From assembly GCA_007026445.1 (NCBI GenBank), contig VDMD01000024.1:62001-126000 (forward strand): DNA of 64,000 nt, written 5' to 3'. The position numbers and the translations under genes are program-made. Numbering within the stretch: position 1 is the stretch's first letter; each line of letters starts with the position of its first letter. Positions 11,201-20,579 of the stretch are shown here, in pieces. Below the pieces are notes generated by a model. That model saw only the letters and a list, made by a program, of their open reading frames with translations, searched no databases and was not told the DNA's origin. Source of the stretch: Schizophyllum amplum. Lineage: Eukaryota > Basidiomycota > Agaricomycetes > Agaricales > Schizophyllaceae.

Positions 11201-12205
11201 ACAGGAGCGCTCAGCAGACAAGGAGAAGGGGGGAGGGAGGAGAGGGAAGGGGGGGGATTATGGCTGTCCAACAGCCGTTGGATGCGCTCCCGCGCAGCCT
11301 ACGTGGCGCTGGTTGTAGTTGATCAGTGGTGAGAGCAGCGAGCGTGCGTGACGATCGCTCGCGCGACAGCCGCGACGCCCTCGTGCCAAGCTCTTTATTG
11401 ACATCTATAATGTATATACATTAGTACTGAAAAATGCGCAGGGTGTAATCACGCACCTGCGGCGCGTCCGTGCGCACTGCCCTTCCCGCGCTGTCATCTC
11501 GATTGACGCGTCGTTCAACAGGTGAGGTGTCGATTTTTGTTGTATTTAATGCGCGGGGGGGTCGAGATGAGGGAGGGGGTGTGGCGGGGAGTTTAGATGA
11601 GGGAAGGGGTGGGGCGGGGGGCGGCGGCGAGCTCGGGATGGCGGTGGTAGAAGGTCGAGAGGCGGTGATCGCTCGCGGGTGGCGAACCGGGCCGGACTGC
11701 CGACCCTCGCCGCCGACGCGGTGGGCGACGTCTGTGAGGGTCCGGAGATCTTCCGGGCCCATTTCAGAGGCTACAGCGTGTTGGGGGATGTTAGTTCTGT
11801 AGATTTCTGAAGTTAGAAGCTATGTAGACCTCACCTGATATAGATATGTGCTCAAAGTTGTTCTAAGCTCATGTGCAGATTTCCCTCATTCATCAGGGAG
11901 AGGTCGAGCATTTGTGGGCCACCATCCCAGATCTCAGATACAGTCAATGTTGGAGCATACTTAGATAGTATTCCTCGAGCATATACAAGCTTATTTGAAG
12001 TCTCAAATATCCTAGATGAAGTAGAGGGAACTAAACAACAACTGAAGATAGTGTGTCTTGAGTATCATAGTCACTTTCTTGTATTTTTACGACCCTCAGC
12101 CTAACAGCGACCACATAGACTGATACATTGTGTTGACAGATGTAGATATACGAGGACTGAGGGTGATCGATGCCCTCGATGCGCGGATTCCGCGTTGCGG
12201 CTCGC

Positions 12206-12236
12206 CACGAACGCGCTCGAAATGAGCGCGTTCGTG
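12206..12236. repeat. Perfect 13-bp stem palindrome in B1
   Basis: cacgaacgcgctc (12206-12218), loop gaaat, gagcgcgttcgtg (12224-12236). The identical stem and loop recur in B2 at 17455-17485. Confidence 0.9.
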
Positions 12237-12411
12237 ACGTGACATAAGGCGTCGCCCTCTCTTCTTGCCGCCATCTGCGACGCAACGCGCGCTCAACAGC
12301 GCCTCGATGGATGCCGTTTCTTCGGCGATGGGGTACGGGGACTCTGGGGAGTCCCCTCCAGGTGCGCTTCTATTGACAGCATTGGAATTCAGCTGACAAC
12401 GGTACAGATAA

Positions 12412-12491
12412 GTAGCTGTAAAGCGCTATATAGCTGTAGAGCGCTATAGAGCGCTATATAGCTGTAGAGCGCTATAGCGCTTTACAGCTAC
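12412..12491. repeat. Long AGCGCTATA hairpin in B1
   Basis: 19-bp perfect outer stem (12412-12430 with 12473-12491) around an interior made of agcgctatatagctgtag repeats that can also pair. It corresponds in position to the 15-bp hairpin of B2 at 17243-17277. Confidence 0.85.
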
Positions 12492-13357
12492 TCGTGCAAC
12501 TCGACATCGCCCGTGGGCAACCGGAGCCAACCACGGGAATACCCAAGACCCCCCTACCCCCTATCCCTCGATTGTGCTTGCGCTCATGCCCTCGCCCGCA
12601 CCCGTTGTCGCCCACCCCATACCTGTCACGAAGGCGAGCTAGTGCTCGTCTTCTGACACATCCCCCGCCTTTCGCCTCGTCCTAAAAGGAGTAGGCTGGG
12701 TATGGGAGGGTATGTGGAGGCCCGCACCGACGGCGCTCCCAACAAGCGAGGGCGTGGTACGCGCCAGCATCCGCGCCACCACCGCCCTCCATTGCCCTCT
12801 ACCACCGCCCTCCATCACCGCCCGCCTGCCCTACAGTGCCTCTCATTATGACGAGGGACGCGTATTCATACGCATTAGGGCTGCATGCCGCCGTCGCCGC
12901 TGTTGCGCCGTTCGAACAGCGCCGCACCTGCCTCGGACCCCGCTCCCGCCTCGGACCCAGCTCCCCCATTCCGCATGCGAGCCCTATCCGGGGCTCTTCC
13001 GTTCATCTAATTGCCCTAGGGCGTCCCATCCACCAATCCATACCGACGGCGCGCTATGCGCGCGCTGCTCGCCGCGATCGAGCCGCACCCGCACCGCACT
13101 CCGACGCGCCGCCCTGTTGCAGCACGGCGAGCTCCTTAGCGAATTCGTCTGCTGGTAAATACGTACCCCTCCCCTCCCTCTATCCTCAAGGGTACAGGTA
13201 CTCGCGCGGCCCCCGCCCGCCGCCGCGTCAGCGAAAATTTTCACTGGCCGTTTGTACGCCTTTTTCACTCATATATCCTCCATATAAACATATTCATGCA
13301 ATATTCATATAATTCTATGTGTGATACCCATTCAGAAACAACAGGGCCCGTGCCAGT

Positions 13358-14983
13358 GGCGGCGGTGGTGCGCACACGCGCGCACAGCGTCCCGAGCCCG
13401 CCGATCGCCCGCCCTTCCCGATTCGGACGCGCCATCAATCGCGCCCCGACGAGCGCGAGGGCGTCGGGCGGGCGCGGGAGCAACCCGCGTGCGCCTTCCC
13501 AAATGGGCAGCAAGTGGGGCTTGGCTTGGATGCCTCCCGTGAGCCAGATCCCAATCCGGAAGGCCCAGAACACCTGTGTAAGCTGGCAGACCCCGGCCCC
13601 GATGACGTATTGTAAGTGTTGCAATAAGCCCCCCAATAGTGGCCGGGATGGTTTACAATAGAGGTACGACATCAGCTGCGACAACAACCTGGCAACGAGC
13701 ATGACAGCGGGCGGTACGAGCCAGAGCTTGGCAGGCACGGTTAGATATTACATAAGCGACGAAATTGACCGCGCGCGGTCAATTTCGTTGCTTACTAAGC
13801 AATTCCAAAGATTGAAAAATGTTTCCTTTTAGGTAAAATCCTATCAAAACTGATATATTCCGTAAAAATACATTACGAACTCTAAGATGGCTACATTACA
13901 GTTGACATTGCATACTTGAACTTCCAGATTGTACATACAATGAATAGCTCACTAGCTAGAGGGGCTACAAGATCAGCAAGCTACATAATTGAATACCCAG
14001 ATGATAATGGGTTAGGTAAATAGTGAGCTTGCTAAGTAAGAAGCCAGCTGAATAATGAGCTCAATAGATACAGCACTTAGTAAATAGTGAGCTCGATAAA
14101 TAAGGAGCTCGATAAATAGTGAGCTCGATAAATAAGGAGCTCGATAAATAGTGAGCTCGATAAATAAGGAGCTCGATAAATAAGGAGCTCGATAAATAGT
14201 GAGCTCGATAGATAAGGAGCTCGATAAATAAGGAGCTCGATAAATAAGGAGCTCGATAAATAAGGAGCTCGATAAATAAGGAGCTCGATAAATAAGGAGC
14301 TCACTAAATAAGGAGCTCGCTAAGGAGTTCACTAGATAGTGAGCCTGCAAAATAGTGAGCCTACTCTATAAGAAGCTTGCTGTATGCGTAGACCTATATA
14401 GTACTTTCTTTTCATTGATTCAGTGAGTGACCCTTGACTGTTTTTGAGAAATGATCAAATTTTCCTTACAACTGCAAGTGACTGTACCAGAGATGAGAGT
14501 GTTAAACCTCTCTATAGTCACTATATACACACCTTATAATAGAACATACTTGGTATATGGCCTTTCAGTGTTTATAAGGACAGGAAAGCATCTAGAAGAG
14601 GCGTGAGCCAGGTCCCGTACCGGGCCCCCTGCCTATTCCAGCGTGCACCTGACCCTTCCTATAAGCCATATATCACACCCTAGGTACCTATCAGACCCAA
14701 GCCCCTGCCCAGAAGCCCCGCTGGAAACCTACGATCTGACCGGCTCCTTATTTGGCAGCTCACTATTTAGCGAGCTCGCTATTTTTTGCCGACCCTCCCC
14801 CTGCCTCGTGTGATGATGCAGATAGGCTTATAACACCTCTAGGAGTCTATAGTATCAATCTGGTGGCCAGCCGGAAGATTTGAAAAAATAGCGATTTGGA
14901 GCCGGGAGCTGGCAGGCTCTTAGCCTCAATATCTGTGAGATCTAAGCAAGCTAAGAGCCTAGGCTAGGGGGTACCCTGAAGTG
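13358..14983 (-). repeat. Right arm of the giant inverted repeat
   Basis: Reverse complement of 8961-10602 apart from a 16-bp difference. It contains the mirrored 16-bp tandem array and the right ~320 bp of B1. Confidence 0.85.
14074..14321 (-). repeat. 16-bp tandem array, mirrored copy
   Basis: Reverse-complement counterpart of 9623-9870, with unit ataaataaggagctcg and its gtgagctcg variant in the same order of variants. Confidence 0.9.
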
Positions 14984-15092
14984 ACCCGTACCCGTGACCT
15001 GATCCTACCCGTGACCCGGCGGGTTTTCGAAACCCGTGCCTTTCCTTAATGAGAGCCACGCCCGCGCGAAGAATGAGCGCGAGGCCTGGTGA

Positions 15093-15106
15093 CAGGCAAG
15101 CTAAGG
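15093..15106 (+). repeat. Left inverted end of DIRS-like element
   Basis: caggcaagctaagg, exactly complementary to 25110-25123. It lies 44 bp after the right end of the outer hAT-like element. Confidence 0.55.
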
Positions 15107-16050
15107 AGCGGACGGGCAAATGCCGGTCCGAGACGCCACGTGATCGTCACCCTTCGCTGCGATCACGGGGCGTCAGGGCGCGTCACTTCTTCGAAGACGC
15201 GCTCACGGACCGACATTTGCACGACCGTTGCCCACTCGCTTTCTCGCATATACTCCAGTTTTTCGACACAAGTCTTCTCTCCCGACTCGACAATATGTCT
15301 GGCAACAACAACGGTCCCGCTAGCGGTCCATCTGGCGCGCATATACCCGGCTCCGGGGTCCCCACGCCCGGCTCCGGGGTAACCCCGCAAGGTCCCCCGC
15401 CTCAGGGCAGCGGCGGCGGCAACGCACCCGGCAGCGGTTCAGGCGCGCCTCCCCAGATGCCCCCGGTTCCCCCAGTGCCCAGGATCGGCCCAATATCCGG
15501 GCTCCAACATCCCCTCCCAGCCGACTTCGACTTCCAAGCATGGATGAAGGTGCCTGCCGCGACCCCGTGCGAGATACCCATCAAACTGCGCCACAAGGAC
15601 AACCTCGCGATCAAAGCGCACAATGCCTCGAGCATCCGCCAGACCATACTCTTCATGGCGCGTAAAACGGCCATCAACAATATCGGCGCAGAACTCCATG
15701 TCCCTTACGACTACGCTTCCACCGAGAGAGATAAAATATATAGCAATAAGGAGTCAACCAAGATCGACTGGAACACCTACCCCGACTTCCTGCAAGAAGA
15801 CTTCAGCGCGCATAAGGCTGCCGAAGAGCTTGAGAAGGCCGACAAAGCGGATGCGGAGCGCCAGGAGAAAGAGGCGCGCAAGTTAAAGGCCGTTCCCACG
15901 GCGATCGCCCCGACTGTATTCACTTCGGGCCCGTCCGCGCTAATCTCCGAAGTCGACGAGGTCCCGATCCCTAGCATCCTTCTCAGCCATCTGGCTTGCG
16001 GTGTTGAATTAGATCTTACGTTTTACCTCAACAGTGCGCTCCGTCTCGTC

Positions 16051-16057
16051 GCCGACC
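16051..16057 (+). repeat. Left target-site duplication of B2 (GCCGACC)
   Basis: Immediately precedes cagctgatg of B2; the same 7 bp follow the element at 19545-19551. Confidence 0.85.
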
Positions 16058-16398
16058 CAGCTGATGTCGGACCCCCATTGTAATACATCCCGGCCACTAT
16101 CGGGGGGCTTATTGCAACACATACGGTAAGGTTATCGGGCCCGGCAAACTCCGGTCTGCCAGCCAGCGCATGCGTTTTGGGCCTTCCGAATTGGGATCCG
16201 GCTCGCGGAGGGCTGCCGGGCGAGCACCCACGTGCATCCCGTTTGGGCAGGAGCACGCGGGCCACCCGCCGCGCGCTCCGAGCGCCTTTGCGCGCGTTGA
16301 GCGGGATTGATGGCGTCCCGATCGGGAAGGGCGGGCGATCGGCGGGCTCGAGAGCGCCGCGCGCGCACGCCGCCGCCGCCGCTCCCGTGCGCTTGTAG
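16058..16398 (+). repeat. Left terminal inverted region of B2
   Basis: Pairs with 19195-19544; the first ~30 bp differ at several positions and the rest is nearly identical. It is clearly related to the B1 termini at 10283 and 13678. Confidence 0.8.
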
Positions 16399-17242
16399 GT
16401 TGAGAAATTGATAATATTATGAAAGGTATATACATAATGTAAGTATGAAGGGGGTGGGAAGGGGGTGTATCCAAAAAAAACGCTAAAAAGCGTGAACAAA
16501 AAAATTGCGCGAGCGCGTGGCTTGCTCGCTGGCTGGGCGAGCACGCGTACGCGTTGTTGTGAAGGGGGATATAGGGAGGGAATGATCTAGACATGAAACG
16601 AGCTCGTGAGGAGCTCGTTGCGCGGCGCGCGCGTGCGTGGAATGGCGCGGCGGGGCGGGGCGCTTGCGCGGCGGCGATCGGGGCGACGGCGGACGGCGCG
16701 CAGAAGCGCGGGCAAAGACGAGGTAGATGTGGAGTGGCGTGTGATTGACAGCGTACGAGCTTAGAAGAAAGCTCGTCGCGCGAGATGGGGAGGGGCGCAG
16801 CAAGCGGGGTGTGGGGATGTAGCGCGGCGGGGCGCGAGCACGGTGATGGTGGCGGGCAGCAGCAGGAAGCGCCGGCGCCTATGCGTACGCCGCCCTCGTC
16901 ATGCCGCTGTTTGACTTGGTGCGCGCGGAGGGGCGGTGGGCGCGGCGTGGTGGGCGCGGGTACTGGCAGGTACGTGATCACCACGCCCGTCCTCGCTTGC
17001 AGAGGGGCCCGCTGACACTGCATGCCAGCCCATACCTTCCCTACCCGCGTCAGTCCTTGTAAGACAAGGCGGAGGGCGGGAGATGCGTCAGAAGGCGAGC
17101 ATTAGCTCGCCTTCATGACGGGTATGGGGTGGGAGACGGAGTGTGCGGGTGCGGGTGTGATTGTGCATGTGGGTGGGGGCGGGGGTCTTGGGGAACTCCC
17201 AGAGTAGGCCTCAGCCCTTGCGAGCGATGTTGAACTGCAGGA

Positions 17243-17277
17243 GTAGCTGCAGAGCGCTTGTGGCGCTCTGCAGCTAC
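17243..17277. repeat. Perfect 15-bp stem hairpin in B2
   Basis: gtagctgcagagcgc, loop ttgtg, gcgctctgcagctac. Compared with the B1 hairpin (gtagctgtaaagcgc and partner) two stem positions differ and both are changed on the opposite strand as well. Confidence 0.9.
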
Positions 17278-17454
17278 TATATCTACGCTGTTTTTAGCTA
17301 AATCCTGATGCTGTCAAAAGAAAACGCACCTGGATGGGACTCCCTAGAGTCCCCGCACCCCAGCACCGAAGACGCGGCGTCCATCAAAGCGCTGTTGAGC
17401 GCGCGGCGTATGGCGGATGGCGGTGAGGGAAGAGAGCGACGCGTTATGTCACGT

Positions 17455-17485
17455 CACGAACGCGCTCGAAATGAGCGCGTTCGTG
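17455..17485. repeat. Perfect 13-bp stem palindrome in B2
   Basis: cacgaacgcgctc, loop gaaat, gagcgcgttcgtg; identical to 12206-12236 in B1. Confidence 0.9.
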
Positions 17486-18461
17486 GCGAGCCACAACGCG
17501 ATTCCCGCGCATCGAGAGCCCCGATTGCCCTCTAACATTATAGATATACATCGGTGTACCTGGTGTATTAGTTAGTGTGGTTAGTATACGGCTGAGTGGC
17601 TAGGAATACACCATAATGTCACTATAGTACTCATGATACACTCTCCTCACCTATTATTCAGCTTCTTTTGCCTTTTTCAGAAGAAGGAAGACTTAAGAAG
17701 AGCCTGTGTATACTTTAGAGGAGCTATTTAGATATGCTCCGCCACTGACTGTATCTGTGACTTGAGATTGTAGCCCAGAAACCGTTGGTCTCTCCCTTGT
17801 GAACGAGCGAAATCTGTACATTCACTCGCACTTACTTTCACTACATATCTATTTCAGTTCTGGCTCAATCAAGTATTCACTTCATAGATCTATAGATCCA
17901 ACATCCCCCATCACGCCCCAGCCCTTCAATTGGACTCGGAAGACCTCCGGACTGTCAACGACGTCGCCCAGCGCGTTGGCGGCGAGGGTCGGCAGTCCGG
18001 CCCGGTTCGCCGCTCGTGTGCGATCGCCACCTCTCGACCTCTAACCACCACCACCCCAACCTCGCGTCTGCCCCCTCTCCCTTCCCCTTCTTCATCTAGA
18101 CCCCGAGCGCCTCAAAACGCAGAGAGAATTGCCACCTGACCAGCAAGGCAACGCGCAACGAGACCGTCATTGCGGATGACGCCGGAGGAGGGGGAGCGCG
18201 CACAAACGCGCCGCAGGTGCGTAGCTACGTCCTGCGCGTTGTTTATCACTAATCTAGACACGTTAGATATTGATAACCAGCCCGGCAGGAGCGGTTCGCG
18301 CGGGTGATCGTTGCCCGCGCTCGCCCCTCCGCCGCTGATCAGCCACGACCGACGCGACGCAGGCTGCGCGGGAGCGCGTTCAGGGGCTGATCGACAGACA
18401 TCAAGCCTACGCCCCCCTCCCCGCTCCCTCCCGTCCCTTGCCCAATGAGCGCTCCGGCGCT

Positions 18462-18532
18462 CCCAATCAAGGGTGACACCGCTCGAGGTCTCACCGCACC
18501 GGGACCTCGCGGTGCAGCTCTTGGTTGGGGTC
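18462..18532 (-). other. Conserved cruciform module, copy 3 (in B2)
   Basis: Read on the minus strand it matches the copies at 8209 and 11127 through cgaggtcccggtgcggtgag. Inner stem gaggtc (18485-18490) with gacctc (18503-18508); outer pairing ccaatcaag with cttggttgg. Confidence 0.65.
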
Positions 18533-19194
18533 AGAGTACCTCGGCGCGCTCTACGAGGGAGGGGAATGTGTGCGCTGTGCGCGCGCGGCGCCGGCGCACA
18601 CCGCGAACGCAGCGCGGCGTAGCGGCGGGCGTGTCGCGCTTACGCGCGCCACATTTCCACCGCCCTCCACCACACCCCTGCTGCCCATGGCACCCACCCT
18701 CGGCATCTGCAGTGTGGGACGTCGGCGGCGGCGCACAAGGACGCATCCTGCAGCGTCCGTCGCCCAACCCCGCCGTTGAGCAATCGCTACCGCCGCGCCA
18801 TACACGCCGGCTGCGCACCCCCCATTCCATCCCGCGCGACGAGCCCTATCTGGGCTCGTCTTTGCCTACCAAACGTCCCCGCGCCATTCTCAGATAGCCC
18901 CGCCCCCACGCGCACCCGTGCTCCGATCGCCGCCGCGCATGCGCCCCACCCCACCATCCCGCGCACACCGCGCAACAAGCTCCTTTCGAGCGCGTTTCCT
19001 GTCTAGACCACCCCCCGTCCCCCCTCTCTATATCCCCCTTCACAACGATGTGTACGCGTGCTCGCCCAGCCAGCGAGCGAGCTATGCGCTCGCGAAAATT
19101 TTCTATTCGCCCTTTTAGCGTTCTTTTTTGTATACACATCCTCCCTACACTTATATTGTGTATATACCATTCATAATATTATTAATTTCTCAAC

Positions 19195-19544
19195 CTACGA
19201 GCGCACGGGAGCGACGGCGGCGGCGGCGGCGGCGTGCGCGCGCGGCACTCTCGAGCCCGCCGATCGCCCGCCCTTCCCGATCGGGACGCCATCAATCCCG
19301 CTCAACGCGCGCAAAGGCGCTCGGAGCGCGCGGCGGGTGGCCCGCGTGCTCCTGCCCAAACGGGATGCACGTGGGTGCTCGCCCGGCAGCCCTCCGCGAG
19401 CCGGATCCCAATTCGGAAGGCCCAAAACGCATGCGCTGGCTGGCAGACCGGAGTTTGCCGGGCCCGATAACCTTACCGTATGTGTTGCAATAAGCCCCCC
19501 GATAGTGGCCGGGATGTATTACAATAGGGGGACGGCATAAGGTG
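19195..19544 (-). repeat. Right terminal inverted region of B2
   Basis: Complement of 16058-16398, including the block cgggcccgataaccttaccg. Confidence 0.8.
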
Positions 19545-19551
19545 GCCGACC
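19545..19551 (+). repeat. Right target-site duplication of B2 (GCCGACC)
   Basis: Directly follows the last base of B2 and continues the gag frame as VADQNN. Confidence 0.85.
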
Positions 19552-20579
19552 AGAATAATATCAAGACTAGAACCCACGTGCAACATGGGACGAAGGAAAC
19601 AACCTTGATCGACAGTCAGCCGACTAAGGCCAAGCTTGGCCTTCCCGACCCCAACACCCTGACCATCGCCGAGCACGACGAGGCCTCGCGCAACCTCCTT
19701 CGCGCTTTCATCCTAGTATGCACACCGGCTTTAGGCGCCGGCAACGAGACCACAATCGCCACTCAGCTGTTCCGGCATATCGAATATTTCCGCAAGATAC
19801 GCGATCGCATTGGCCGGTTCCCAATCTGGTGTAGTCTGGACAGGATGCTGAGGATGCAGATCATCAAACACAAGGTGGTGTTCGATAAAGATAGATATGA
19901 TGCCGAGGTGATGGCGCTCTACCGCCCTATTGACCTAGCAGAGTCGGAGAACCCCATTGATCGTTATCACGCTCCTGCCGCTCACACCTCCGCTCCATAC
20001 CCGAACACCCCCGCTGTGGCGTCTAACTCCCAGGACTTCAACTCCAGCCGGAACCGCGACTTTGAAGACCGCCGCCGACGCTTCTCCGACCGCCGCGATA
20101 ATCGCGACTCGCGCCGCGACTTCGACAGGGACGAACCCCGCCGCGACTTCGACAGGCACGAACCGCGTCGGGACCGCGACTTCGGCTATGACGCGCGCCG
20201 CGAACGGGACAATGGCTACGAGCGTCAACACCGCGCCCAGTCACCGGCCCCGAGACAACAACGTGACGACGGCGATTGGTTTCGGGGGACCAAGGCATCT
20301 TCCACCATTTGCTTCGTCTGCGGAGGAGCGCACACAACATTTGAGCACAGCCCGGACGCCAAGACGACCTTCAACGACGGCACGCGTCACAAATCCACTT
20401 ACAGCAACGGCGCTCTCGCAATGGCCACTGACAAAGACTCCCACATCTGCATTAGATACAACACCGGCGCCTGTAAAGTCAACGGCGACCACGGCCACGG
20501 CCCCACCCGCCGCGCGCACGTATGCGGCTTATGCCTCGGTACCCACGGCGCCCTCAGCGCATCGCGGGAATGCGCCCGA

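Larger units (their letters stand above)
10283..13678 (+). mobile_element. Family B transposon-like element, copy B1
   Basis: 3396 bp beginning cagctgatgtcgtacctc and ending in its complement, with inverted terminal regions of about 320 bp. Internally it is colinear, in inverse orientation, with B2 at 16058-19544: tail block (gctaaaaagcg, gatatagggaggg), cruciform module (11127), 13-bp-stem palindrome (12206), ggggactc/gagtcccc block (12340) and hairpin (12412). No convincing coding frame. Its flanks are inverted (gttgtcg before, cgacaac after) rather than directly repeated, so it has no ordinary target duplication. Probably non-autonomous; the mobilising enzyme is unknown. Confidence 0.7.
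8961..14983. mobile_element. Giant palindromic (foldback) element with 8-bp target duplication
   Basis: Starts cacttcagggtacccc and ends with its complement. It is flanked by ACCCGTAC on both sides (8953-8960 and 14984-14991), an 8-bp direct duplication within the acccgtacccgt motif of the outer element. Arms of about 1.63 kb are near-identical in inverted orientation; the centre is the B1 element. No coding capacity is visible in the arms. The 8-bp duplication suggests hAT-type mobilisation. Because the target motif is itself repetitive, the duplication could partly be coincidental. Confidence 0.7.
7775..15048. mobile_element. Outer non-autonomous hAT-like element, split by a nested palindrome
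   Basis: Ends are perfect 17-bp inverted repeats: taaggaaaggcacgggt at 7775-7791 and its complement at 15032-15048. Both ends carry subterminal acccgtacccg-type motifs (7800-7895, 8905-8960, 14984-15030). TGAGA occurs just outside each end (7769-7773, 15050-15054) but a clean 8-bp duplication is not evident. Without the nested insert the element would be about 1.24 kb. No transposase frame is present, so it would need mobilisation in trans. The hAT assignment rests on the ends and subterminal motifs only. Confidence 0.6.
16058..19544 (-). mobile_element. Family B transposon-like element, copy B2
   Basis: 3487 bp with inverted terminal regions of about 340 bp (16058-16398 and 19195-19544) that share ttgtaatacatcccggcc and cttattgcaacacatac. 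Imperfect inverted similarity continues inward (gctaaaaagcg and gatatagggaggg blocks). It is flanked by the 7-bp duplication GCCGACC and inserted inside a gag gene. Internally it carries the same ordered landmarks as B1 but in reverse: hairpin 17243-17277, gggactcc/gagtcccc 17333-17352, palindrome 17455-17485 and cruciform module 18462-18532. Many small open frames exist on both strands; none shows a transposase motif. Probably non-autonomous. A 7-bp duplication does not point cleanly to one superfamily. Confidence 0.8.

Noticed and set aside
7775..15048. A clean 8-bp target duplication for the outer element
   Set aside because: Only TGAGA is shared at slightly different offsets from the two ends, so I did not claim a full duplication.
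16109..17023. 304-codon minus-strand frame inside B2
   Set aside because: Lies in inverted termini and low-complexity sequence; its translation is Ala/Arg/Pro-rich and its counterpart in B1 is not preserved as a single frame.
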